Source: Laccaria trichodermophora (lineage: Eukaryota > Basidiomycota > Agaricomycetes > Agaricales > Hydnangiaceae). From it: a stretch of DNA of 64,000 nucleotides. The stretch covers positions 372,001 through 436,000 of the forward strand of contig JACTVC010000031.1 of the NCBI GenBank assembly GCA_018417955.1, written 5' to 3'. Both the position numbers and the translations under genes were made by a program. A model generated the notes under the pieces. It ran no database searches, was not told where the DNA came from, and saw only the letters and a list, made by a program, of their open reading frames with translations. Shown in pieces: positions 46,517 through 57,244 of this stretch; the first letter of the stretch is position 1; every line of letters begins with the position of its first letter.

Positions 46517-48275
46517 TCAAAGAGCTGGGTAGTCTTTTAAGATGAGCTCTTGCATCAAGTTCGTTTCCAAACGCCTTCCCCATTCTCGAAGTGTGCGGGG
46601 ATAGTCTGCAGAGAGGTATGTATGAGATGGAATGAAGTGGCATGTTGATTTTTTAGAAAAACTGACAAGCTGCATGGTTCTCAACGCCCTCAAGGGTGAA
46701 TCGGCCTTGTGATCCAGCTTGAGCAGCAGTAATCAAGGCTGTTGCGCTGGGCAGGCAAGAGTTAGGCCACATGTATTTGCACATGAACTCTTCAGCTCTG
46801 TGGTAAAAATTAGGAAAAGTTGGGAAGATTTTTTGAAAAAGAATGTACTGGTAACTGGAGAACCTCAACTCTGGGAAGGTGGAGGAGGTGACAACGACCA
46901 TAGCATCATTGGATTTCAGAGCAAAGTCTACTAGTTTGAAATAAGTGTTATAGTGTTTCGCTCCTACATGCTACAATGTTTATCAGACGACTTCCCTTGT
47001 GCTTGAGAAAGATACTCACCTCAAGCATTTTGACACTGACAAAAGCATCAAACGCCTTTTTGAATTCAGCTGGAATTTCATGGTAATCAGGAAGGTGGAC
47101 TCTGATTTGGCCCTCCAGACCGGCCTCTTTGATGCATTCTTCTGCAAGTGATTTTTGTTCTCTTGAGAGTGTCAATGTATCAACTTTGCATCCAAAAGAA
47201 CGCGCAGCCTGGGTGGCAAGTTAGACAGATTGGGAAAAGATTGTTAATGGTGCACATACCTTGATGGCAAGACCTCCCCATCCACTGCCAAACTCAAGAA
47301 TTCTGTGTCCTGTTTTCACGTGCGCTGCGTGAAGTACATGGTGGATCTTTCGCTGCTGAGCCGCTTCCAGATCCCCAAGTGTCGGTCCCATCTCGAGATC
47401 CCCCTGAACGCCGCCTTCTGCTTCGCTCCACAGAGTGCATGAGTGCATCATCTCCTTGCTCAGGAATGCCTGATGATGTTGTGTCCTTTAGTTGGAGTTC
47501 AAAGGTAATGGGAAAGAGTCAACACACCTTGAACAATTCATTAGATCGGTCATAGCTGGCAATAGCATTAAGACGCACTTGAGAGTGTGTCTGGCTGAGG
47601 AAGTTGTTATAGAGCCCACTCATCACGGTAGATACTTTTGCAACAGTTGAAGAGAGTGTGTCGGCCATCCCAGACTCATTCTCCAGCCACAGCTATTGAG
47701 TGACTTTAGCATCTGTTGTGACATCATAAACCAAATCTGCATACGTGCATAGCTCCCTTGAGGCTAGATACTTCAACATTGCCAATCAGATATGCTTTGC
47801 TGACTGTTGGTTGAATGTCCATTAATGACTTATGCATGCCCAGTGGCTTAGCAGAACAACTTACAACTGAGATCACCAGATCTGGAAGTACCTAACTTAG
47901 CTCGACCGAAATTTCTAAAAAGTAAAAAGTTACTTACAGTAAGATCCTCAACCAGAAAGTATCACTGATGACTTTGAGATGCACATCGTTGCACCCTGTT
48001 TGGTATTTTCTGTAATAGTGTGTCCCTTCAGAATCGGAGATAGTAAGGTGCCCAATTGTGAGCGCCTTGTCGAGGACCGCAAGTATCGACATGCGTGCTA
48101 AGGTTGTGTCGTAGACGTGTTAAATTTCTTTCTTGATGTAAGCGACAATTTACTTACCAAAGGACACTGCCCAAGATCGGGGGCTCAATGTGTGTAGAGA
48201 AAAACGGGACGTGGCTTTAAGCACGGTTGAAGAGGTTGGGAGGTTATGGCAGGATAAAGCGATAATCGAAGGCAT
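46517..48275 (-). CDS. Cyclopropane-fatty-acyl-phospholipid synthase-like protein, early stop
   Basis: Ten exons on the minus strand (48275-48158, 48097-47938, 47881-47865, 47803-47745, 47692-47528, 47469-47260, 47208-47020, 46970-46849, 46797-46667, 46605-46517) give 419 residues; all phases agree, including a 17-bp exon. Family marks are clear: HLTISD, FWLRILLSGDL, AYLIGNVEV, SYDRSNELFKAFLSKEMMHSC, the SAM-binding ILEFGSGWGGLAIK, LTLSREQ, KMLEHVGAKHY and YYPRTLREWGRRLETN. Such enzymes transfer a methylene group from S-adenosylmethionine to a double bond of membrane phospholipid acyl chains. A TGA at 46519-46517 ends the frame after KDYPAL; reading past it gives DVHEYAAFKQKWEYLFVYAGAGFAKGY, which is the normal family C-terminus. 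The gene is thus either truncated by about 40 residues or a young pseudogene. Confidence 0.8.
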
Positions 48276-49552
48276 TGTGGTTGAAAGGCTATTTGTTGGC
48301 GAGGATTGTATGTTAAAGAGCTGCTGAAATGGAGTGGAGAGCCTTGTCTTATATGCCACTGGCGAATCAGAATCACGATGCATGTCATTCAAGTTGGAGG
48401 GATTTCCATGGTTGAGAGTAACAACTTTGGGGGTAAGTCAGAGAAAGGGTGTCAACAAAGGCAACATATCCGCGGGCGGTCAGATGGGCCATGGAAAACG
48501 ACGTGATCAGGAGATGCAGGAATTGTTGATTGTCCACAGGGATCACATGGCTCAGCGACTTTTCTCGTTCCCTATATGGTGTGCCAAACCTCCAATTAGA
48601 CAGGTGCAGACACGGGTGAATGGATCACCAAGAGATCCCACCTCCAGGATGGCATAGGGCCCATGTCTGTGAGAGGAGATAGTATTTGTCTCCACACCCA
48701 AAAATTAGCAATCACCTCTCAATCTCTGACAAAGTGGGATGATTTTCTCACCTGGAAACCCAGATAAATTATGGCACTCTTGTAGTGAGAAATCTTGTCT
48801 CGACTAGCTGTCACACCAGTGAATTGATGTCATTATGCTTTTTCGTGAGTCACCTTCGCTTGAAAGTTAAGATACCCACTAAAACCTTAAAGTGATCAAT
48901 GACTCCCCTCCGCATAAACACCAGTGCGAAATTTACCATGCCATTTTGTGCCAACCTAGCCACGGAATCAGTTGGGCCATCATCAGCTCAAGAACCACTT
49001 TACTTGCCTTCAATTAATTATCCATGTGTCCGAGGTGGTTACCAAGAGATGACCCTGATCAACAAGTGTTCAGGGAGTAAGTCCACCAGCTAGTGTTGAA
49101 TGCTCAGTCACTTACTTCTCAAATAGAAACTGACTTCCTCAGACTTGAGACATATCATTTCTTTGCCCAGAGTCCCTCAGGCACTCATAGGTATGCCGGT
49201 CTAAGATTCCTGGCCACTTGATCATTGTGGTACGCCCCTCGGTCTTCGAAGTGGTCAATGGCACCACCTGCGGACTTTGCATATATCGCCCCACACGGCC
49301 CATGTAACCGCTCCAGTGATCTTGACGAGGTTTTTCATGTCCCCCTGCGACACAAAGTCTACTATTGCCCCAGCAGAAAAAAGGGTTACTGGCTTGATCA
49401 GGTAACATGCTGGCGCAGACATACCAACTATTTTTCATCGTTAAAGCGAGACATCACATCAAGCTCTAATGAATATTTGCAGGTCGATCAGTCCTGTGTG
49501 CACAATGAAGTTTATCAAACCAACAAAAAAAATTTAGAAACGGCTTTGATGC
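48276..49552. other. No supportable gene
   Basis: Short open frames occur on both strands without recognisable domains. The left part should contain the promoter of the CFA-synthase-like gene. Confidence 0.4.
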
Positions 49553-51235
49553 TGGAAAGGGCAGAAGGGCTTCCCCCAGCATGTAGCTGACTGGGTAAGT
49601 GGTGGTATTGCAGTGAGTAGCTACTACATGTGATGTGTGTATGTACGTGCACATGACTGTGCTCTGGAGCAGGGAATCCCTATTCTATCTGCCCCCTTCC
49701 CATAAGGCGATGTCCCTGTCGCCAGCTGCTGAAAAAGAAGAAAAAATCTAAGAGGACTAGAAAAATGTAGAGTAGAAATCCAGAATCAAACAAAGCAATG
49801 AAAGAAAAAGATGTGATGGACACAGTAGGAACATAAACTTGAAGAAAGATCAGCAATGAACCCAACCAAGTGCCTTCAAAGCTTGACTCAAATCTAAGAG
49901 GCGTGGATCAGATTCCCAATTGAGGGCCATAGGAATCTTCAATGGGGTTGATGGCAATGGCGGTGTGGTGGGGTTCAAGGCTGGAAAGAGGCGTTGATGA
50001 GGAGTAGTTTGTGAGACAGGGAAGAATGGTGGGGCTCGACGTGGCTGAAATGGTGGTTGGGACCAGAAAACCTCACATTTTTCCAAAGGCAATTGGGAAT
50101 GGCAATTCCGATGGGCTAACAAGCTGAAGGGGTTGGGGTTGGTGGTGTGGAGGGCAGAAAGGTCACGGCGAGGTTGGTTTTTAGGGAATATGGGGACAAT
50201 AGGTATGGAGGTGGCATCGTCAGACCAATCGAAGGCTGGGGGATCCAAGGTAGGAGCAGTGGTGGCAGCAGGGGGCAGATCCATAAGCTGGGCTTGAGCT
50301 TTGGCATTGACAAGAAGAGGCGGAGTGGTCTGGGATGAGGAAGTGTGATGTGAGGGGGAAACCTGAATAGCAGCATCAAGAGAAGGTGGGCGAGCCTCAA
50401 TGGAATCAACCTGAACCATAGCGTTGAGCATGTTGGCAGTGCAGGTGTGTCCCTCAGGAAGTCCTACGTCGCAAGAGAAGTAATCTGTTTTTGTGTCAAA
50501 ACACCAGAAGCTGTGGCCTGCTGCCTCCCATTCCTTCCTCTCATTCAGTATCCCCATTATCTGTCCTTCATCTGCACCATCACGAAATGCTTGCTTCACA
50601 TCCTTGTCCTTGAAAAGCTCTGTTCCCCTTCGAAATCCATCCCTCAACCCTTCCTGAAAGGCATGTGCCCAAATGAGGCCTAATGGCAAGTCTGGCGATG
50701 ACGTGGTGAGAGCAATGAGCTTCGCCAGGCTCTCTTCTGATACTGGTGGTGGTGGTGATGATGCTGCTGCTGGTTTTGATGCGGATGCGGATGCAGGCAC
50801 TGGCGGTGTTACCGCAGGTAGTACCTGACTGACAGGCTTCTTCTTCAAAGCAGTCTTCTTTTCCAGCATGGTGATGTAGGGTGGAAGGCGGTGATGTCAC
50901 AAGGCACGACATAGATGGTATAGACGTGGAGACGAAGACAGTGAGATGGTAAGACGTATGGTGTAGGACAGGGGACAATACAGGACACAATGATGTTGAT
51001 GAGGTGGCAGTAGAGACACCCAGAATGAGACTAGAGCACAGAAATGAAGCAGAGAACAAGAGCTAACGTGTTAAAGCACGAAACACACTCTCATCACCAA
51101 GTGGAAAGGGCAGAAGGGCTTCCCCAGTGTGTAGCTGACTGGGTAAGTGGTGGTATTGCGGTGAGTAGCTACTACATGTGATGTGTGTATGTGTGTGCAC
51201 GTGACCACGCTCTGGAGCAGGGAATCCCTATTCCA
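49553..51235 (-). mobile_element. Small non-autonomous LTR retroelement
   Basis: Direct repeats of about 134 bp, 49553-49687 and 51102-51235, bound a 1.4-kb interior. Read on the minus strand the right copy begins TG and ends CA; the left copy begins TA by one G-to-A change. The 4-bp motif ATGC flanks the element at 49549-49552 and 51236-51239. On the minus strand TGGTGATGAGAG starts two bases after the 5' LTR (near 51099), a possible primer-binding site, and a purine tract ATGGGAAGGGGGCAGA (49703-49688) abuts the 3' LTR, a good polypurine tract. The only coding sequence is the ORF at 49850-50869; there is no reverse transcriptase or integrase, so the element would depend on another retrotransposon. 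The repeats differ at around ten positions, mostly transitions. Confidence 0.75.
49850..50869 (-). CDS. ORF of the LTR element, gag-like position, unknown function
   Basis: An uninterrupted 339-residue frame fills most of the space between the two LTRs, in the same orientation as the primer-binding-site and polypurine-tract signals. The N-terminus is Lys then Pro/Ala/Ser-rich (LEKKTALKKKPVSQVLP). A folded-looking segment follows (residues about 45-150) with helices LAKLIALTTSSPDLPLGLIW, FQEGLRDGFRRGTELFKDKD, VKQAFRDGADEGQIMGILNE and a Trp/Cys/Tyr-containing part (GHSFWCFDTKTDYFSCDVG). The remainder is Pro/Ser-rich and ends in ALNWESDPRLLDLSQALKAL. No CCHC knuckle, protease or polymerase motif is present. 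Position and composition would suit a structural Gag-like product or a transcription-factor-like host sequence; I do not recognise the family. The intact frame suggests selection or youth. Confidence 0.6.
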   Translation of the reverse strand: MLEKKTALKKKPVSQVLPAVTPPVPASASASKPAAASSPPPPVSEESLAKLIALTTSSPDLPLGLIWAHAFQEGLRDGFRRGTELFKDKDVKQAFRDGADEGQIMGILNERKEWEAAGHSFWCFDTKTDYFSCDVGLPEGHTCTANMLNAMVQVDSIEARPPSLDAAIQVSPSHHTSSSQTTPPLLVNAKAQAQLMDLPPAATTAPTLDPPAFDWSDDATSIPIVPIFPKNQPRRDLSALHTTNPNPFSLLAHRNCHSQLPLEKCEVFWSQPPFQPRRAPPFFPVSQTTPHQRLFPALNPTTPPLPSTPLKIPMALNWESDPRLLDLSQALKALGWVHC

Positions 51236-51984
51236 ATGCCAACTGGAAAATGGTGATACCATGTTATTGAGGAGGAAGGCCCTGTAGCACGTATTGCAGA
51301 CTGCAAATATCAATTAGGTAAAGAAGCCACTTCCACTCATCTCGGCGCAACAGGACTGGGGCAAAAGTCTGAGAAGACAAAGTGAAAAAACTTGTAGGCC
51401 CTGAAAGGAATTCAGTGTTCTGGGGAGTTTTGGTTAGTCGCATTGGAGGCTTGAAAATCAGAAAAGGGCACAATGTTCCTACATGTGACTCACTAGCCAT
51501 TTGGAAAACATTCAACGGTCTTAACTAGATAAGTCAAGAGAGGTATTTGTTTGCTTCTGTAAGTTTGTTAGATTCAGATGTCAGTTTCCAAGGTAATGAA
51601 GCCCACCAATTTCTTTGATGGTTTCATCCACACTAGTATTAGGCACAAGGCTCGCAGCCGACTCTCAGTCATGGGGTCAGACGACACATGAAGTTGAACC
51701 AGTGAGAGCAGAACCAGGTCGTGATATCTTTGCAGGAGAGCAACCGGAGAGCCTATTGAGGAAATCAAGAATATCTTGAAGCAACCTGGAAATTAGCAGG
51801 ATGTGCCAGAGAGAGCACTGAATAGGATGAGCTTGGTTTGAGCTTGGTGGTCACAGTGTAAGTTTGTCACGGAATCAGTGAAAAGCTGAAAGCTGTGGCT
51901 GTGAGACGATCAACGAAGCACGTGCAGCAGGTTGTAAACAAACACATGCACTGGTCCTGTGAAACACTTTCCTGCTCTCATGAG
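51236..51984. other. No gene seen; left flank of the large hAT element
   Basis: Short frames only. The host target site of the hAT element, CTCATGAG, is at 51977-51984. Confidence 0.4.
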
Positions 51985-52240
51985 TAGTGTTGCCGTGGCT
52001 CGGCTAGCCGCAAGCCAGCTTGCTGAACTGGCGGCTTTTGCCAGTTCTGGTTTGTGGATCACTCGAGAGCTGATCAAATCCGGTTCAGCTCGGCTTAGTC
52101 GGTGGCTTTGAACCGGTTATAGCCTGTAAATGTTGCGGCAATTGATGACTCGCGCGTTAAGTAGAATGAAGGTAAATGTGTAATAGAATTCGATAAAAAT
52201 GTACATTGTGATGGTAGGTATGTTGAATGAAGAATCTCTA

Positions 52241-55200
52241 TCAATCCTTGTCATCCTGTCCAACAATGTGAATTACCTCATCAATATCTATACCACCCTC
52301 CGTAATTTCTGAAGTTAGCTTCCCTAACAAATCCGCTGCATCTTCGTCGTCATCTGCGTAGTACTCAAGTTCGTCTTCTGTGACAGCCCATCCCTCCGTA
52401 AAGTTTAGCCGTTGCTGCTTAAGCAAAAATTTTAACATTTGAAGTGCCTCCATTAGAACAGGGTGGATTCGATTTTGCCTCTTTGTATCAGTTTCAGCAC
52501 TGGATGAAAAAACACACTTGGAAGGAACTGAGGATGCTTGAATGGGTAGATAATCTAATGCCATTGCGTATAATATTGGATGAGTTTTATCACCTATCTG
52601 CAAACAAATCAGTGACGCAAATAGGAAAATAGTGAGACATTGTACTTACTGCCCAAAACCCTACAATATCTGTGCCACGCGGTGAGAGCAGCCCATTTTC
52701 GTACAACTCAAACTGTTCTTCAACTCCTTGGACCTGCTGCGAAGAAGCACCCGAAACATCCATCATATCTTCAAGCCCGTATTGTCCAGCTAAATCATGC
52801 CAGCTTCACCTCTGTTGCTGCGAGGCCACTGTACCAGGTATAGGTTGTTGAACTTGTCCATGAAGACGGTCATGGTATTTTCGCATCTGCAACAAGTATG
52901 TTAGTGTACTGTCACCGTAACGAACTGAGACACTTACGGTATTCTTTATAATTACAGTAGCCCTGGCAATGTAATTAGGCTCCCAGTGTCGTCGAATCCA
53001 TGATAATCGTATTGAGGGATTGAGAACTGATGATGTCAAGTTATTAAACGATCTATGAATTTGAACCTTGACTCACACATTGCAATAACATAGGCAGGTG
53101 AATCATCCATTTTCTTGTAGTAAGTTGTTGCCCAGTCAATGCCGATATCTGTCCATCAGGCCAAGCGGGGGTGTTCTCTCCCAAGTTGCTCCCATGCCGT
53201 CATGAACATTTCGAATGCGGGAATTGCGCCTGATAAAACAGGAGTGCGCTCTTTCGACATGATTTTCTGCACTTGATGGGGTACCTAAGAAAAAGACTTA
53301 GCCTCGAACAGGTATCAATATTAGAGACATACACCCATACGATCTCAAAATCCTGGAGTACAGTCCATTCCATATCAGTAAGTTTAAGTTTCGCAAGCTC
53401 TCTATTGACAGGCAAAGAAAGAAAATACTTGATGGCCTATTTTTATAAGTATACACTGATAGAATGATGAAGTTCAAACATACCAGGCATAGATTACGAA
53501 ACCGATTGATCATGAAGTAAAGAGAGTCCCACCGAACCTTCATGTCACGTATAAGTTGTGCCTGCTTAACCTGCATAGTCATGGTCAGATCCCTGGTTGA
53601 CTTGAACCACCCTTTCTTGTTTCCATCCTCTATTACTTCTGCCAGGTGGTCACGTCGTTGACCTGAGGCGCGTACTGCTTGTACGGTACTCCGGCACAAT
53701 GCAATTGGGTCGCGAGCAACCACTTCTTCGTAGCTCTGATTATCGGGATTGCTTGGAGGGCCTGATGCAGATGCAATGAATCCCCCTGTATCATCTACCA
53801 GGGTGATATCAGTAAATGCATCGATGACGTGATTCGAACATATGTTGGTAACGTGTGGGAAGCATCTTATATGATTCTCCTTGTGATTAAACTCAACGTC
53901 GTGAGGGTGTAAAAGTAACTCAAGTTCTCTGAGGAAAGCATCGTTGAGCAAGCAGTTATCGAGAGTCCAATGGCCTCCCTGTGCACGTAAGCATAAAGTA
54001 GAAAAGGGAAAGAAAATGAAACTTAGACGTGCCTTGACTGTGATCCCAACTCGATCCAAGAGATGGAGGACAATCCTTGCTAGCCTCTTCCCGTTGTGGC
54101 TTCCTTGAAGACGGTGAAATGCGATGAGTGTAGAACGCAGCTGAAGACCCCTGGTAGACTTGTCTCTATGTATCCAATGTGCGGTAATGGCCAGGTATGG
54201 GTACCGAGCTTTTGTTGACCAAATATCCGCCATGTAGGAAATGCGTCCTGGTGCATCCTAGAGCGATCAGTGAATATAAGGAAACAAAGCGGTCAATTGA
54301 AACAACATACTGCTAATTCCTGTTTTAGGACCTTGAAATACGCATGCCATGCCTTGATAATGGATTCGTGCATCTTCGTTCGGCAGGGAATGTCTTTGTC
54401 CTTGAGGTCCTCACATAAAAGCAAGAGGAGCTGTCGAAATTCTGGGCATTCAACAACATTTATAGACTACGAACAAGGTTAGACTAATACCAAACATTAA
54501 AAGTGCTTTACCAACCTGATCATCTGCAACGATGAAATTCAGAAGATGTTGTATCAATGCCTCCTGGGAAAATGGCGGACGTTGTGTTCCATGTCCAGGG
54601 GGCGCAGGGGCTGTTCCAGTTTCACTCGCAAGTGCAGGGACTTTCCATCTCGTTTCACAACACTTCTGGAGATATGTATCCTTGTGGCGGCTTAGGAGGT
54701 GGTTGCGCAATGGACCATTTGAGGTGCTCGCTGAGAAGCTGCCTGCACCCTGGCGCAAGTCTATCCCATTCGCCCTACATAACAATCCTTGTCAATACAA
54801 TGTATAAAATTATGGAGGACCACGTACTTGCATAGCTTACATAGAGTTCTCCTTACTGGAGGCGCCTTGGATCCGCGTTCAAAGAAAAAATCAATATCTG
54901 GGGCTGTTCGGCTCTGTGAGGGTTCTGAGGCTTGCTCAGAAGGTGTGACAGGTCTGGTGGAGGCAGCAGAGCCAGCTACAGGCTCGACACTTGCAGGAGA
55001 GATCGGTCGTTGTACATGCTGTACATCTTCATCAGTAGAATGTTCGTCCAAGCGAGTGAAGTTGAATTCTTCTCCAGAACTGGTATCTTCACGAAAGTGG
55101 AGGCGCCTTGGATCCGCGTTCAAAGAAAAAATCAATATCTGGGGCTGTTCGGCTCTGTGAGGGTTCTGAGGCTTGCTCAGAAGGTGTGACAGGTCTGGTG

Positions 55201-55418
55201 GAGGCAGCAGAGCCAGCTACAGGCTCGACACTTGCAGGAGAGATCGGTCGTTGTACATGCTGTACATCTTCATCAGTAGAATGTTCGTCCAAGCGAGTGA
55301 AGTTGAATTCTTCTCCAGAACTGGTATCTTCACGAAAGTTGACTGGCGCTGCTCTACAGCCAGCTGTACAAGGAGGTGCTGGCTGCTGTGTCGGTTTCTT
55401 GCCTCTACCTCGGGCCAT
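52241..55418 (-). pseudogene. hAT transposase (BED finger, RNase-H-like core, hAT dimerisation), broken
   Basis: The gene starts at an ATG at 55418 (MARGRGKKPTQQ) and runs leftward through several 50-60-bp introns. A BED-type zinc finger is split by an intron (RTLCKLCK joined to ANGIDL, then LRNHLLSRHKDTY) near 54840-54640. The catalytic core shows MADIWSTKARYPYLAITAHW near 54233 (first Asp) and GHWTLDNCLLND near 53980 (second Asp, TxDN). The C-terminus (52241-52603) is the hAT dimerisation domain (HPILYAMALDYLPIQASSV and SSSAETDTKRQN). It cuts and pastes the element and dimerises through the last domain. Two lesions are visible: an exact 241-bp tandem duplication in the N-terminal exon (54858-55339), which shifts the frame, and a TGA at 53158-53156 before WTDIGIDWATTYYKK. 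Confidence 0.85.
54858..55339. repeat. Exact 241-bp tandem duplication in the transposase
   Basis: 54858-55098 and 55099-55339 are identical as far as I can read them. The unit encodes the low-complexity N-terminal part of the transposase (FREDTSSGEEFNFTRLDEHS to DIDFFFERGSKAP). Because 241 is not a multiple of three, the second copy puts the downstream frame out and creates a stop after KAPPLS. No base difference between copies means a very recent event or an assembly artefact. Confidence 0.9.
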
Positions 55419-55994
55419 TACAGGAGCTGGGTGATTTACAGGGATAGAGATATTGTTTGGTATTTTATACAGAACCATAGCACCTCACATGCCGTTAGCG
55501 CGTGCTTCTATCGTAATTGATGTAACAGTTAATTCAATCGATGTCTAATTGAATGTCTCATCTACTAAGGCATTACAGATAACTAACTTGAGGCTTTACA
55601 GCCTAAAATGTCAAACGTAATTAGAATAAGACAAGCACACCTCTCGATCAGGGAGCGGCTGATGAGTAGCTTCATCCAGCTCAGCAGGGTCCTCATCGTT
55701 ATCGATGAAATCCTTTACATGAATGTTAACACCATGGAAATAATTTGAGGCATGATTGACGTACTGAATCTATCATCATTGTCATCGCATTGTCCACACC
55801 AGCCTCAATTGAGAAACTTGTAAAGGGCATGAGGAATCTGACGAGAAAGCGAAATAAACACGAGGTTAACAGCAATGAGTAAGGCTGACCTTCATCCATA
55901 ATGAAGAACGCAGGAGAAGGCTTCTTCGGCGTGATCGATAGAGATCATAGAGTATTCCAATCCCATACCAAGGCTTTGGGTCCACGGATGAATG

Positions 55995-56165
55995 CGCATT
56001 ATCCACCAGGCATCGTGCATCCAGGCACATTATCCATCGCATATCTGGGCGTGTCACCCATCGCGTGTCTGGGCGCATTATCCATCGTGTGTCCAGATGC
56101 ATTAGTGATTGTGCGTTCAGGCACATCGTGTATCTGACCGTGTTTCTCTATCCATCGTGTATCCA
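55995..56165. repeat. Short tandem repeat array (~22-24-bp unit)
   Basis: Six or so degenerate units built on GCRCATTATCCATCGTGTGTCT / GGGCGTGTCACCCATCGC run in direct orientation inside the hAT element. Units vary in length and sequence. They lie between the two divergent genes, where promoter or enhancer-like arrays could sit. Confidence 0.6.
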
Positions 56166-56308
56166 CGCACACTAACCGGGATGTTCTATCATGGCTTGTA
56201 CTTCTTCGTTTCACAGCTATTCTAACACTATTTAGTGGGCATAGCTATAGGGTATCTACTGAGACGTGACTACTATAACGGAACTACTATAACGTATCTA
56301 AGGTGGAA

Positions 56309-56560
56309 GGAGGGATGGGGAAAGGAAAAGAAAAGCGAAGAATGTTCAAGCACTATATATCCCAGGCACTTTAGGGCCGCTTTTGATTTAGGGCAGGCAT
56401 GGAATGTTAAGGGCAGGCGTAGAAGAAACATTCTTCTACGCCTGCCCTTAACATTCCATGCCTGCCCTAAATCAAAAGCAGCCCTAAAGTGCCTGGGATA
56501 TATAGTGCTTGAACATTCTTCGCTTTTCTTTTCCTTTCTTCTCCACTCCCCCATCCCTCC
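56309..56560. repeat. Long near-perfect hairpin (arms ~118 nt, 3-nt loop)
   Basis: The left arm (56309-56427) and right arm (56431-56560) are reverse complements with only a few mismatches and an 11-nt insertion near the outer end; the centre is AGAAGAA-ACA-TTCTTCT at 56421-56437. It is a foldback structure located between the divergent transposase and Spt5-like genes. If transcribed it would form a long double-stranded RNA. No coding capacity is seen and flanking target duplications could not be found. Confidence 0.8.
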
Positions 56561-56585
56561 TCGTATGTAGACTCCCTAGATAGCC

Positions 56586-56690
56586 CCCATATGTAAACCC
56601 CCCCTGCCGTATTGCCGTATGTAAACCCCCCCTGCCGTATGTAAACCCCCTCGTATGTAGAACCTCTTGTATGTAGAACCTACGATTTAT
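56586..56690. repeat. Tandem TATGTAAACCCCCC repeats
   Basis: Several copies of (C)GTATGTARACCCCCCCTGCC occur in direct orientation, with degenerate GTATGTAGAACCTC units following. The opposite strand is G-rich with runs of 4-7 G and could form G-quadruplexes. Confidence 0.6.
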
Positions 56691-57244
56691 ATATTAAATC
56701 GTTGTACTGATATAATTGAAATGCGTTGTGACAAATACAAAGCACAATAAGTTCACCCCTCCCATTTATTATGTGTAGAATATAGTCATTGATTACAACA
56801 AGGATAACAGGTACACCTTCAATGCGTATCTCATTGTAACTAAACTAATAACTTCTTTTATTCAGCGATGGAATGCTGCCATGGCTGTCCTTTTCGGTTC
56901 AGTGACAGAAGGCCGCCATGGTTGTCCTTTTCGGCGAACAGTGGTGCCCATGTGATGGGAAGCAACTGGCCCTAAAGTCAACAAAACATAAACACCCCAC
57001 AAACCATTTTAAGCTTCTTTCCCATCTTCATGCAACATCCATGTAGTTCATAGAGTATATAGCTTTTGTGCGTGCTAGTAAATGAATTCTAGATGACTCT
57101 AATGTAATTGAAATACCAGGAAATTGTCATGGAAGCAGAATACACTGAGAGATCAACGAAACATAGAAAACTCGAGGCAAGTTCTCTTTATTGTTGTGAG
57201 ATTTCTTAGCAAGCTAATCACGCAATAGCCGCCGCATGCTCTTC

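Noticed and set aside
53150..53160. Intron hiding the TGA in the hAT transposase
   Set aside because: No donor or acceptor around the TGA keeps the conserved HPRLA and WTDIGIDWA on both sides in phase.
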